DNA from: Naumovozyma dairenensis CBS 421 | Lineage: Eukaryota > Ascomycota > Saccharomycetes > Saccharomycetales > Saccharomycetaceae | Assembly: GCF_000227115.2 (NCBI RefSeq) | Contig: NC_016484.1 | Location: 558,001-622,000 of the forward strand | DNA: 64,000 bases | Reading direction: 5' to 3' | Position numbers and translations under genes: made by a program | The notes under the pieces: generated by a model | What the model saw: the letters and a program-made list of their open reading frames with translations, nothing else | Databases searched by the model: none | What the model was told of the DNA's origin: nothing | Shown: positions 1 through 9,868 of the stretch, in pieces | Position numbering within the stretch: position 1 is the first letter of the stretch | Layout of the letters: every line of letters begins with the position of its first letter

Positions 1-1587
1 TTCAATATATAATAAAGTTAGTGTAGAATTATCTTCTAAAGCACTTAATCTTTTCACGATATTTTTCAAAAATGAATCTTCAGGTATTGGTATACTGGGA
101 CATTTATTACTTGAAATACTCTCTTGTATTTTTTCGGTATGATTCTTCAAAAATTTATCAAAACTTTGAATTGCAATTGGAGTTTTAACTTTACACTTAC
201 CTTGAAGTAAAATATCATCTTTCGTTAAATTCTTTTTAATAGTCGTAGCATTGCTTTTAATTAAATTATCAGTAATTAATTTAGATAAAATTTCTTTATC
301 TTGAATATTACCACAGGAGTTATTAGCTGATGATAAAAGCAATAAAGCATCTTTATTATCTTTCTGATTATTATTTTGTTGTTGCTCTTGTTGTTCACTT
401 TTAAATTCATCCATCATAGTTTTCCCATGAACTCTTACTAAGGAGATTGGACAATAAAATTCATTATCATAATAAGATAAAATTTCAATTTTCAAATATC
501 TCGCCCAAATTTGTGGATTTTCAATTTTAAATCTTTGCAGTTCTCTATTATTAATTGCTTCAAATTTTCCTAAAATCTTCCAACCGCCACCGTCTTTATT
601 ATTATTCTCTTTCACTGGGAATCTGTCACTCACAGAGACTCTGATTTGTTTAAAAGTTGATGAGAAGAATTCGAAATTAGCAATATCAATCTCTTCCACA
701 AGGATATCTTCACATAATTCAATAATAATGAATTTTTGCTTCACAGAACATGGGTTCAATAAATAACTATCTTTATTTTCCACTAATATGGACGTACTCC
801 CCATTGCTTCAGGGTTTGTTTTCACTATAGTTGCTGCACAATCTAATGACGCATAATTATATCTTCTCTTATAAAGAGAATTACTCTTTTGTCCCGTACT
901 TCCATCATCATCATCTTGTTCTTCTCCTTCAATGTTTGAATCAATTGAATTCAATAAATTGAGACAGGCTTCGTCAATGTCTAATAAATCTACTTCTTCG
1001 TCGTCTGTTTCACAATCATCGTTGTCATCATCATCATTACCGTTCAAGAAGAAACCTAGTTCAATTTCCATTTCATCACCGAGGCTATCCTCACTAGTAT
1101 TGATAATATTTTTTTTCGAAGAGGACGAATATTGTTGTTGTTGATGTCTCTTCCAAGAAGAATGGTGGTCATGTTCATGAAGTTTTGCTTCCTTATATGC
1201 ATCAAAGGATAGGAAAATATCACGTTCTTTTTCTATTGATATATTTGGCTCATTATTATCAGTATACGTGTCTTGTATACTGCCGGATGACGGTCTGGCT
1301 TCACCTGGTTGAGCTCCATCATCTTTTGGTTCCATTGACGTAATATCTGGACGCCGTTGTGAGCTAGCCTTTGACGTGCTACTGTCTGGATAACTCATCG
1401 TTTGCTCATGGATAACGACACCACTATGTCTCGCTGGTCCCAATGTGCTCTCTGAAGAAGAAGATAAAGAAATTGTTGTAGGTTCTATTGTTGATACCTT
1501 GTCTATAGACGGGAAGTGGCTATCACAATTTGTTATTACCAAACCCGACAATACTATGAGTACTGTTTTCATAGAAGATCCCAACAT
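1..1587 (-). CDS. SLP1: SUN-domain ER membrane protein, Slp1-like (C-terminus outside window)
   Basis: The frame stays open from an ATG at 1585-1587 to the left window edge, so about 529 N-terminal residues are seen. The start gives a signal peptide (basic Lys, then a hydrophobic core TVLIVLSGLVIT). A Ser-rich linker and an acidic run (DDDDNDD, around residue 180) follow. A SUN/galactose-binding-like domain spans roughly residues 238-388, with YNYASLDCAATIV, LNPCSVKQKFIIIELCEDI, FKIENPQIWARYLKIEIL and FYCPISLVRVHG. The last visible residues (RLSALEDNSTLTLLYIE) match the conserved segment after the SUN domain in Slp1 proteins, where a membrane segment should follow. In S. cerevisiae Slp1 works with Emp65 in the ER membrane and protects soluble proteins from degradation. 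The neighbours are not those of S. cerevisiae YOR154W, so the call rests on the sequence family alone. Confidence 0.88.
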   Translation of the reverse strand, partial: MLGSSMKTVLIVLSGLVITNCDSHFPSIDKVSTIEPTTISLSSSSESTLGPARHSGVVIHEQTMSYPDSSTSKASSQRRPDITSMEPKDDGAQPGEARPSSGSIQDTYTDNNEPNISIEKERDIFLSFDAYKEAKLHEHDHHSSWKRHQQQQYSSSSKKNIINTSEDSLGDEMEIELGFFLNGNDDDDNDDCETDDEEVDLLDIDEACLNLLNSIDSNIEGEEQDDDDGSTGQKSNSLYKRRYNYASLDCAATIVKTNPEAMGSTSILVENKDSYLLNPCSVKQKFIIIELCEDILVEEIDIANFEFFSSTFKQIRVSVSDRFPVKENNNKDGGGWKILGKFEAINNRELQRFKIENPQIWARYLKIEILSYYDNEFYCPISLVRVHGKTMMDEFKSEQQEQQQNNNQKDNKDALLLLSSANNSCGNIQDKEILSKLITDNLIKSNATTIKKNLTKDDILLQGKCKVKTPIAIQSFDKFLKNHTEKIQESISSNKCPSIPIPEDSFLKNIVKRLSALEDNSTLTLLYIE

Positions 1588-2144
1588 TTTTCTTCGATTG
1601 TCGTATACAAGTCGAGGATCTCAGTTATGTACACAACCTATTGAGCCCACTCACAGTTCAAGGTAAACAAACAGGTCTACCACTATAGGTTTCATCAACT
1701 CTTGTTTTTTAAAGATTAGCTATCTTAGCTTTAGTGTTTCTACCTACATAAATGTAACAGTTTATTCTACGTATGTGTTAGGAAAGACGGCTAAGAATTC
1801 TATAAAGGAAGTCCCTTACATGAAGCCCAGTCTACGGGCTTCCCTCTGCGGAACCCGTATTGAGCGATACAGGCCAGGTTAAAAGGCATAAAATTAGGGT
1901 ATTTCTTAATAACCCTATATATTAACCCTTGAGGGCTTTGTCCCTGTTCGAACCTCATCGGAAACATTTTTGGTTATTTATTTGTCGCTTTTCACGCCGG
2001 CAAAGTAATAAATTTAAGTAGTACGTACATAAGAACATTCTTCGAATCCCAATTGGTCTATTCAAGAGATGAACAATAAAATCGGCGTATATAGGAATAC
2101 AATAACTATAAAGTACCAACACAACCAATACAGCAGCACCCATA
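1588..2144. other. Intergenic, upstream of SLP1
   Basis: No gene is recognised here. A perfect 7-bp stem with a 7-base loop lies at 1822-1842 (GAAGCCC/GGGCTTC). A Pol III B-box-like GTTCGAACC sits near 1947, followed by a T5 run, but the flanks do not fold as a tRNA. A 62-residue minus-strand frame at 1955-2143 starts with a hydrophobic stretch. It begins one base from the plus-strand frame at 2145, and I regard it as unsupported. Confidence 0.4.
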
Positions 2145-2348
2145 ATGAGAGCAGTAATGAGAAATAGAGTGATGAATAATCTATATCTAACTACGTTCCT
2201 TATAACGTTCGCATCAGTTGCAGTAGGGACGATATTACCATGTCCGGCACACTCGTTAGATTCAGATACTCATCAAAATGAGGACAAAGAATTGAAAAAT
2301 GCAAAAGAGATCAATAACAACAAGGACCATGTTTTTGTCAAGAAATAA
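2145..2348 (+). CDS. Candidate small single-pass membrane protein (67 aa; possibly Coa2-like)
   Basis: This short frame encodes a basic N-terminus with three candidate Met starts (residues 1, 5 and 10). One hydrophobic segment follows (LYLTTFLITFASVAVGTIL), then a Pro-Cys-Pro motif and a hydrophilic tail of about 35 residues. A basic start, one membrane span and a small soluble tail are typical of small mitochondrial inner-membrane assembly factors. Length and layout recall the cytochrome oxidase assembly factor Coa2 (about 68 aa in S. cerevisiae), but I cannot confirm homology from memory. The opposite strand has an overlapping hydrophobic frame that begins one base away, and at most one of the two is likely real. 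The composition, with conserved-looking residues beside the membrane span, favours this strand. Confidence 0.4.
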   Translation: MRAVMRNRVMNNLYLTTFLITFASVAVGTILPCPAHSLDSDTHQNEDKELKNAKEINNNKDHVFVKK

Positions 2349-2954
2349 ATAAATAAAAAATTGAAGACTGTACATGCTGCAGTCAATAGGGTACCTATAT
2401 CAACCTAAGTGATTGGAGTATCTATTAACTTCTCATCATTATTCAAATATATATCGTTTTCCCCTCCTTGCTGGTTCATGTGAGAGGTGAAAGGAAAATC
2501 AATCAAAGAAAGGAAACAAACTTTAAAAAGTATACAATGTATATTAATACCCACACTATATTATATAAATATAAATATCACTTACAAAATAATATTCTAT
2601 CATGTTTTATTTTTTTCCATTACACCTCTTTTCAAAAAAGACTTAGTGTAAGCTTGTTAGCTATCCATTCAGTTATAAAGTGCACCGTGATCATCGACGT
2701 TGAAATCTAAGGAAACCCAAAAGAAAAAGAATGTTTATTCATGCTGTATCTATACCCTATAAAAATACTTAATATTATTTAGGAAGTCCATCGTCTTATC
2801 TTCCAGAATTACCATTATTGCAACGTTACCATGGAAAATTTGAACAGTTTCCCTTTTGTGGCACTCTTTTTTGAAATAAGGCATTAAAAGAAAATTCGTT
2901 CCTTTATTATCTTCGGTCAGTAGAGCCCAACCCCCATACACCTCCATTGATTTT

Positions 2955-3401
2955 TCAAAGTATACCATAGTAAGGTACACCTTGAAAATATCCAATGAAT
3001 GATATACCTAGTTCTTCAGCCTCTTCTTTAGCAGAAGAGACATAGTCATCTTCTACATTATTTGGTAAAATGGCAGTAATTGATTCACGATACGGATTTA
3101 TTGCACCACGAGCAATAGAAATCGCGTTTCTTCTTCTTAATATCCCATAATTGCTAAAGGGCGTACTGCTAGAAATAGAAAAGACTGGAGATCGTGGATT
3201 GGAAGTAGAATCATTAATGAAGTTAGAAAAGTCTAATGAGCCTGTATCAGACACACAGGTGGTTGCACTAGAGAGTGCAGAATTAATAAAAGTGGCTCGA
3301 TTAGGTTGTTCCCATGTAATGGGCACGTTTGAATAATCAATAGTGTTATTATTCAAAATAGAACGTGGAATGATATTACTATTATTATTATTGAATAGCA
3401 T
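2955..3401 (-). CDS. Unknown small protein with PKI-like RRNAI motif (148 aa), paralog 1
   Basis: I do not recognise a named yeast gene. The protein is hydrophilic and Ser/Asn-rich, with no signal peptide or membrane segment. It is clearly paralogous to the divergent gene at 4550-5035. Shared blocks, in order, are an N-terminal PRS...NN.T.DYS.VPITWE.PN block, a TTCVS block, RRNAIS near residue 93, and a C-terminal IGYFQGVP.Y block at the very end. Between these islands the two have drifted far apart, which suggests the blocks are functional. The RRNAI core equals the pseudosubstrate sequence of the mammalian protein kinase A inhibitor PKI, and a Phe lies 11 residues before the Ala, as Phe10 does in PKI. 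PKA inhibition is my inference. The start ATG gives the full shared N-terminal block. Confidence 0.75.
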   Translation of the reverse strand: MLFNNNNSNIIPRSILNNNTIDYSNVPITWEQPNRATFINSALSSATTCVSDTGSLDFSNFINDSTSNPRSPVFSISSSTPFSNYGILRRRNAISIARGAINPYRESITAILPNNVEDDYVSSAKEEAEELGISFIGYFQGVPYYGIL

Positions 3402-4549
3402 ATTGAAATAACAAAAAATGAAAAGGGGTGTATGTCAATATTATATTGTGTTATTATAATATTATTTAGCAAGAAACGCAATATATATGTGAGAATTGTG
3501 AAATGATAAAAAAAAATAGAAAGAAAGAAAGAAAGAAGGAATGTTTAAAAGTCGGATATCTCATGCATTTATATACCTTAAAAAATTTTAAACCGTTTGA
3601 CCGTTTTCAAATTTTGTTGCCCATTTATTTCATTGATATTTTTCTTCATTTAACTTAGTATTGTACAATCGTAAAAACAAAATGTAAGGATTGACCCAGT
3701 TTCTTTGAAACCAAGGGAAACTATTTGTTGGGTTTTACAGGGAAGACTACTGTATATGTGAAGAAAAGAAACATGCGCCTAATGTAAAGAATTTGTGTCA
3801 CTTTTCGTGGGGCGGGGAAGGACTCCATAGTTTAAAACGCCACCACCGCCCCAAAACTCCGGCCAGGCATGAAGCGCCGCTCCGGTTGGGCGGAAACCTC
3901 AAATTTCTTTCTTTAATACTCAGTGCAAAGCACGTAAAACTTTCTCAAAATCTCAAAATACCACCATTGTGGAAGTATTGTCTAAAACCTGCCACAAAAA
4001 GAAGGTTTCACCAGAATCTTTGGGCTACATGTATCTTTCATGAATAGCTAGGATAGGGTTAGAGAAGACATAAAGACCAGTTTTTACGTAATTGATGGTC
4101 CTGCTGTAATCTAGGGCATCTTTTCCTTAATCAAGTAACCAGAGTCTAGAATCTAATTTTCCTTGTGGCGGTTTCTGGAAAAGTCTTTTAATGGGTTGCG
4201 ATACCGTTTTCTTCCAAGAGACAATGCATTCTTTAAATAGACAACAACTTTGGAACGGTACCAAAAACCTCAACATCAACGATTAATCCTTACATTTCGC
4301 TTTTTCTCTTTTGTAAAAATTCTCAAATATGAAATGTTTCTTGAAATCCATTAAGTAGATAATTATAATTCCGGGAGAAAACGAGATACATAAGGGCAGG
4401 GAGTATTTCATTCTTAGACATTTTTATATTTTTCTCTTCTCTTTTTCTGCCTTCTTCATTTTTCTTGTATTGTTTGGTACAATAACAAATAAAAAAGAAG
4501 AAACCATATTTAGATAATAAAACTAATATTCTTTGCTATTTTTCCAAAA
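3402..4549. promoter_or_regulatory. Divergent promoter region of the two RRNAI paralogs, with GC-rich elements
   Basis: These 1.1 kb separate the two divergent paralogs. A GC-rich patch stands out from the AT-rich surroundings. GGGGCGGGG lies at 3809-3817 and CCGCCCC at 3846-3852. More CGG-containing words continue to about 3895. In yeast such G-rich words resemble sites for Mig1/STRE-type zinc-finger regulators (glucose repression or stress). That is a motif resemblance only. The 84-residue frame at 3793-4047 looks like chance coding through this patch. Confidence 0.4.
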
Positions 4550-5035
4550 ATGACTCTCGATGTGAATTATACCAATGGTACCAATGATAATATTTTCCCA
4601 CGTTCTATGATGAATAACACAACGGATTATTCTAGCGTTCCCATTACATGGGAACTACCAAATATTGGAGAAGATTTCATCGAATCAACTCCTGCAAGTA
4701 CCACCACTTGTGTTTCCGCAACCTCAACACTAGTTGAATCTGAAATTACAGTTAGTTCACTCGATACTAACAGTTCTATTAATTTTATTTCGTTTTCTCC
4801 TATCCCCTCTCACATATACCCTGCTTTTAGTAGAAATAGTGGGAGGGGAAGGAGAAATGCAATTTCTGTTCCTCATAACAGTTTTATTTCCCATCAGCAG
4901 TCAATTATATGTACAATACAAAACGATATACGTGGTTACACTTCTTCTCAGGCATCTAATAATAATGAATTGAATGAATTCAAAATAATATTAATTGGGT
5001 ACTTCCAGGGTGTACCTGCATATGATGTGATATAG
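4550..5035 (+). CDS. Unknown small protein with PKI-like RRNAI motif (161 aa), paralog 2
   Basis: This is the second member of the divergent pair and shares all the conserved blocks of its partner: PRSMMNNTTDYSSVPITWE at the N-terminus, TTTCVS, GRGRRNAIS near residue 103, and IGYFQGVPAY at the C-terminus. Counting back from the Ala of RRNAI, a Phe falls at -11 and a Tyr at -14. These are the spacings of Phe10 and Tyr7 in mammalian PKI, and a Gly-Arg pair also precedes the motif as in PKI (GRTGRRNAI), though with different spacing. No membrane segment is present. Function is unknown; an inhibitor or pseudosubstrate of the Tpk kinases is a hypothesis. I know of no S. cerevisiae counterpart at this place. 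Confidence 0.8.
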   Translation: MTLDVNYTNGTNDNIFPRSMMNNTTDYSSVPITWELPNIGEDFIESTPASTTTCVSATSTLVESEITVSSLDTNSSINFISFSPIPSHIYPAFSRNSGRGRRNAISVPHNSFISHQQSIICTIQNDIRGYTSSQASNNNELNEFKIILIGYFQGVPAYDVI

Positions 5036-5920
5036 AGTAGAGGAACAGGATTGATTTCTTTTTGGGGTATGTTTACAAAAAATATCAGAAGATGGTACAT
5101 TCTTTTTCTAGGTAGATTAGTATAATATATAACTATCAATATTTTATTTGTTGTATTTGATGCATACTAATTTCAGAAACATATTTCCTGTAATATCTAT
5201 TGTAGTTACTTATTCATAAGACTATTTAATATACTGTATATATTCCATAAATAACATTTAATTAACCTAGTTGCCTGGATATCGCAACTGCGACACCTTT
5301 CATTGTAGAAAAGGACGATCTTGGTAACGGCGGAACGGGGCTCCTTCCTAGATCCTCATGCACCAGAACTGTTCTTTTCTGAGGATGAAAACATAACCAA
5401 ATCGAAGAATTTTAGAAATACCGAATAATACCAACAAGGTTTGGAGACTGGAAAACTTGATCTTTAAGATAATAATATTTATAATTTGTTTATCTTTCAT
5501 AACAATAACTCTCCAGATTTTAAGTTTTTTTATAGAATGAACGCTGAGAATTTTTCATTTGGGAATTTAACTCAATTTGAATAAAAAACCAATTTTTTTT
5601 TGAAGATATACATGTATAAATAATTTTATATAATTAAAGGTATCATTCCTCATTTCTAGTTCTTCGAGCGTTTAGTTTGTGGTCAGTAGTGTTGATTTGC
5701 TTTTGTGATGTTTCATTGTGACACTTTTATTATCAGTATCCGGGTAACACCACTTTTGAAAAATACCAAAATTTTTCCAAAAAATAATGAGATGAGATGA
5801 GATGAGTTAAGAGACTAGGTATATGCAAATAGAAGAAGTAATTAAAAATCTGTTTAGCATTCATATTCTATAGTAAAAATAATAGCTTCAACAAGACATC
5901 ACCACACTAATAAGACTATC
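5036..5920. other. Intergenic between RRNAI paralog 2 and RRT14
   Basis: No gene is seen. The final 150 bases hold the RRT14 promoter elements listed separately. I looked for box C/D snoRNA signatures and found no convincing C/D pair. Confidence 0.5.
5768..5806 (+). promoter_or_regulatory. RRPE-like and triple PAC-like elements upstream of RRT14
   Basis: AAAATTTTT at 5768-5776 resembles the RRPE. Three overlapping GATGAG words follow at 5791-5796, 5796-5801 and 5801-5806, the core of the PAC element. In yeasts the RRPE/PAC pair marks ribosome-biogenesis genes (Stb3 and Dot6/Tod6 sites). The spacing of about 115-150 bp before the RRT14 ATG is typical. Confidence 0.7.
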
Positions 5921-6589
5921 ATGACGGCATATACTAATACGTCCCAATTACAAGCTACTTCTGCAGTAAATAGTTTGTTATCAAGTTTACTTCCTACAGC
6001 AGACAAGATTAAACTTAAGAAAAGTAATAAAAATGGAATGAAAAAGAAATCAACTGCCAAGGCACAACTAATAGATCATAATTTAAAGAAAAGACTCGAG
6101 TTACAACAATTAGATGTTCGTAAGATAAAGAAAAGAGAAAAAAAATTACAAAAATCTAAGATTAAATTTGAAAAATTACAAAATGAAAAATTTGAAAAAT
6201 TAGCAAAATTAGAAATATTGAAAAAACATCAACTTGAGAAGACTTTAACTGATAAGGAAAAGAAATATTTAAAAAATTTGGTAAATTTGAAATTGAAGAG
6301 CTTGAAATCTTTTGAAATTGTTGATGAAGATGATAAGAATGAATTAATAGAATTACAAAATTTTATTCTAGATAAGACGATAAACAATAATGAATATAAA
6401 AGAAGTAAAAATAGAAGGAATAAAATTAAGAATTTCAAAGAAAATATCAAATCAAAATCTACTTCTAATACTAACGATGTTTCAGACCATAGATATGCTG
6501 GCTTGACTCCTGGTTTAGCTCCTGTCGGTTTAAGTGACGAGGAAGATTCAAGCGACGAAGAAGGAGAAGAAATGGAAGACGATTACTAA
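5921..6589 (+). CDS. RRT14: Rrt14-like nucleolar protein (222 aa)
   Basis: The protein is highly basic and Lys-rich, with a long predicted helix or coiled coil from about residue 50 to 170 (KKREKKLQKSKIKFEKLQNE). Its tail is acidic (SDEEDSSDEEGEEMEDDY), preceded by a GLTPGLAPVGLSDEE motif typical of small nucleolar ribosome-biogenesis factors. Its length is close to that of S. cerevisiae Rrt14 (about 206 aa). It lies tail-to-tail with MET18, as YIL127C and YIL128W do in S. cerevisiae. Rrt14 is a nucleolar protein linked to rDNA transcription and ribosome synthesis. The upstream PAC/RRPE elements fit that role. Confidence 0.88.
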   Translation: MTAYTNTSQLQATSAVNSLLSSLLPTADKIKLKKSNKNGMKKKSTAKAQLIDHNLKKRLELQQLDVRKIKKREKKLQKSKIKFEKLQNEKFEKLAKLEILKKHQLEKTLTDKEKKYLKNLVNLKLKSLKSFEIVDEDDKNELIELQNFILDKTINNNEYKRSKNRRNKIKNFKENIKSKSTSNTNDVSDHRYAGLTPGLAPVGLSDEEDSSDEEGEEMEDDY

Positions 6590-6754
6590 TTTTTACACCA
6601 GAAAAAGAAAATACTAGTATTATATATACGTAGTCGAATATATCATATCTTGTAATAATAAAAAAGTTTCTTCTTAAATTTTTACAATAAAATATATACA
6701 ATTTTTTTTTTCTCTTAGGCGTTGAATTATGTCTCTATCAAGTTCACTGACCTA

Positions 6755-9700
6755 TTACTCAAATGGAATTTGACCTAATTCAAAATATGCTTGTCTTGTA
6801 TCTATACACTGTTTACGAACAATTCGTTTCTTATCAGAAAGTGGTAATAACAATCCATCTATAACAGTTTGCTTAAAATTTTCACAATAATTTAATGGAA
6901 CCACAGTAGTTAACAATTCCAACAATTGTAAACTTAGTAATCTTACATTAATGGTGTTAAATTTATCTGGTAAAACCAATTTCAATAACATTGGTACCAA
7001 GATATCAACATGATCAGTTATTAATTGATGGAATTTTTCTGTAGAATCCTTTAATGTACCTAGGGATGAAATTCTAACTTCTGCATTTGGCATTTCTAAT
7101 GCTTGTAATAATAATGGTAATAAATCTTCAATGAATGGTTCCACTAAATTACTTGGTGTATGCTTTAAGATTAATGATAATGCAGTTAAATAATTACATT
7201 TAATTGTCATTTCTTGGGTAGATTTATAAGAATTCACTAATGTTTGGAAAATGTCACTGAAGAATTTTTGTTTGTATAATAATTTGACATTATTATTGTA
7301 TGTTATATTTTTAAATTTTTGTAATGAATTAATATCAATGACGAAGATTTCAAATAATTTGGAAACAAATACTCCGACGTCTTCGTTGGATAATAATGCG
7401 ATAAAATTTTCAAGAGTTTTCTTGGAATATTTGGAATTTTTCATGACTAATCCTTTACCTAACCATGTTAAAATTTCTAAATTAGTAATGGATAAATTAT
7501 CGAATTTGAAAAATTCAATTACTTTATCCTCAGATAACCATTTATTTGATAAGATCATTAGTAATTCTAAATAACCAATATTTTCAAAAGTTGTTTTCAT
7601 TTTAGTTTCATCGGTTAATAATGCGACGATTGCTTGGAAAATTTCATCAACATTTGATATTTGAACATTTTTATCAAGACCACTTAATATTTTAGAATAT
7701 GGTAATGCTAAACGTGATGGTTTTTCCAAAATTTTATAATCATCAATGAAAATTTTATTATATCTATTCAATTGATCTTGATGAGTTTTCAATGGAATTT
7801 TCAAACTAATAAAGAATAAAACGTTTGAAAGTAAAGATAAATTATGATCATCTTCAGCAATTGGTCTATCATTAATCATTATATTAAACAAATCATTTTC
7901 TACAGCATTTTTAATATTAATAGCGTCATTCTCATTAATTAATGAAACATTATTTTCAAAAAGTGAATATAAAGTGGATAACAAAAGGAAACAATAATCA
8001 TTTGAAGATCCAATCTTAGCGACGATAGATAATTTACCACATAAATATATGATACTTTCTTGCACAAGGATATGTCTTGAAGTAGTGAAATCCAATATAA
8101 TTTTCAAAATTCTTTCAATGGGGACAATTTCATCATTATTCCAATGAATGAATTCACTTGCATCATTAGGTAATAAATCCAACATTTTTTTTAATGAAAC
8201 TTCAAAAACGACATTTTCATAAAATTCACTAATAACTTTTAAACCTTCCAAACATGCGTAATAAATATTTTTATTAGAATCAGTTAAGATTGTTTCTGTA
8301 ATGTATTGAACGATTAATGAAATTTCATCTTCAGTCAAATACCCAACCATTTTAATCATCTTTGTGAATTGAATGATGGATAATGTTCTTACTGTGACTT
8401 CTAATTTAGAATTACCAGTTAAAGCCATTCCTAAGATCATTAAAATTTCATCTTTATATTCAAACAATTTATTATCAGGGACAGTAATGATTTTTGGTTC
8501 ATCTTGCGCGGTGGTAGTGATGATGGTGGTGGAGCCGAATACGTTAACGTATGAATCCAAAAAAAAGGATAAATTCATTAATAATAATTTCAATTTTGGT
8601 ATTTCTGAAGTATTTTGCAAAAACAAGGGTAAAGTATTTGTGATGACAGTATTAAAAGTGATTAAATTAGCTGAACCAATGGATGCTAATATACTACAAC
8701 TTTGTTTCAAATCCTTTTCGTACGTGAAATTTGGTTTTAATTCTTCAAAGATATGATTAAAGAATTTCAAGAATTGTTCATGATTATATTTTTCTAATTC
8801 ATTTGCGATTATTTTCATTATATTTAATGCGATTTGATAATTTGTTTGTATGGAATTTGTGGTGGTGGAGATGGTAGTGGATTCATTAGTTATAGGGTTT
8901 AACATTGTAGATTCTGTACTACCTTCACTGTTATGGATCAATTCGAATTTTAAAGAGGTCCAAATGGGTAACCATGAATCTATAATGTATTGACCGCCAT
9001 AATTTTCAATACATGATTTCATTGTTAATAAAGTATCATTTTTTACAATTGGTGATGATGCAGACATTTTATCTATTAAGTTATCAAAGACATCTGATGC
9101 GAAGATTGAAGATGATGATAAAGCTGATCTTAGGGCTAGTTTCAAATCTGAATTTGATATCTTGTACGGATCATTTTTAGGAGGTTTAAAAGTGATTGGG
9201 AAATAAGCGAAAAGGATATCGAATAATTTATTTTTGAAATTTGTGACATTTTTCAAATTAGTTGTAATTAATTTATTTAATTTAAATGAAATTAATAAAT
9301 TTTTCGGATCCTTTTCTCCTGTAGCGATGTGAATGAAAGTTTCAATGAATAAATCGTTCAAGTTTGGATGCTTTGTGATGAAGTCTTTGATATAGATTGT
9401 TTGTAATATTTCGAATGGGATGAATCTTGTTGCAGCTAAGAATTTACTTGGATCATATGATTCCTTTAAAGTGGTCAATAGAGTAGTAATTTCATTTATA
9501 GAAATATATTTCATTGCAATTAAAGAGTTAAACGCATCTAACGTGAATTTCATTAATATATCATCATCAAATTTTGATTTATAAAAATTAAAGATGACTG
9601 ATATCTCATTTCTTAATAAAAGATCATGTGGAATATTTGATAATATGGATGAAAGACAATGTAATGAATTTTGTCTTTTTGAATCTTCATCTGATGTCAT

Positions 9701-9868
9701 TTCATCTTTTAAAGCCAATATGATATCTAAAAGTTTTATGGATTTATTTTGGATATAAGAAGCCAATTGTAATGATATTTGATCGGCCTTTTGCTCATTG
9801 ACATTTACATTAGCCAGGAACATGATGATAGCGGCATCGACAGATTGTTTAATGTCATCATGAGCCAT
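6755..9868 (-). CDS. MET18: MMS19/Met18, cytosolic Fe-S targeting scaffold (1037 aa)
   Basis: This is a long, all-helical, HEAT-repeat-type protein of the same length as S. cerevisiae Met18 (about 1032 aa). The C-terminal HEAT block (LEMPNAEVRISSLGTLKDS, then RKQCIDTRQAYFELGQIPFE at the end) is characteristic of the family and binds client proteins. Met18/MMS19 acts in the CIA targeting complex with Cia1 and Cia2. It delivers Fe-S clusters to DNA polymerases, helicases such as Rad3, and amino-acid biosynthetic enzymes. Synteny with RRT14 agrees. The start ATG lies at the end of the open frame and there is no nearby alternative. The gene is divergent from FKH2 across 1.3 kb. Confidence 0.95.
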   Translation of the reverse strand: MAHDDIKQSVDAAIIMFLANVNVNEQKADQISLQLASYIQNKSIKLLDIILALKDEMTSDEDSKRQNSLHCLSSILSNIPHDLLLRNEISVIFNFYKSKFDDDILMKFTLDAFNSLIAMKYISINEITTLLTTLKESYDPSKFLAATRFIPFEILQTIYIKDFITKHPNLNDLFIETFIHIATGEKDPKNLLISFKLNKLITTNLKNVTNFKNKLFDILFAYFPITFKPPKNDPYKISNSDLKLALRSALSSSSIFASDVFDNLIDKMSASSPIVKNDTLLTMKSCIENYGGQYIIDSWLPIWTSLKFELIHNSEGSTESTMLNPITNESTTISTTTNSIQTNYQIALNIMKIIANELEKYNHEQFLKFFNHIFEELKPNFTYEKDLKQSCSILASIGSANLITFNTVITNTLPLFLQNTSEIPKLKLLLMNLSFFLDSYVNVFGSTTIITTTAQDEPKIITVPDNKLFEYKDEILMILGMALTGNSKLEVTVRTLSIIQFTKMIKMVGYLTEDEISLIVQYITETILTDSNKNIYYACLEGLKVISEFYENVVFEVSLKKMLDLLPNDASEFIHWNNDEIVPIERILKIILDFTTSRHILVQESIIYLCGKLSIVAKIGSSNDYCFLLLSTLYSLFENNVSLINENDAINIKNAVENDLFNIMINDRPIAEDDHNLSLLSNVLFFISLKIPLKTHQDQLNRYNKIFIDDYKILEKPSRLALPYSKILSGLDKNVQISNVDEIFQAIVALLTDETKMKTTFENIGYLELLMILSNKWLSEDKVIEFFKFDNLSITNLEILTWLGKGLVMKNSKYSKKTLENFIALLSNEDVGVFVSKLFEIFVIDINSLQKFKNITYNNNVKLLYKQKFFSDIFQTLVNSYKSTQEMTIKCNYLTALSLILKHTPSNLVEPFIEDLLPLLLQALEMPNAEVRISSLGTLKDSTEKFHQLITDHVDILVPMLLKLVLPDKFNTINVRLLSLQLLELLTTVVPLNYCENFKQTVIDGLLLPLSDKKRIVRKQCIDTRQAYFELGQIPFE

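Noticed and set aside
1860..1970. tRNA-like gene: A-box-like GGCCAGGTTAAAAGGC near 1872, B-box-like GTTCGAACC near 1947, T5 after it
   Set aside because: Bases flanking the T-loop do not form a T-stem, and no acceptor stem pairs. At best a decayed tRNA.
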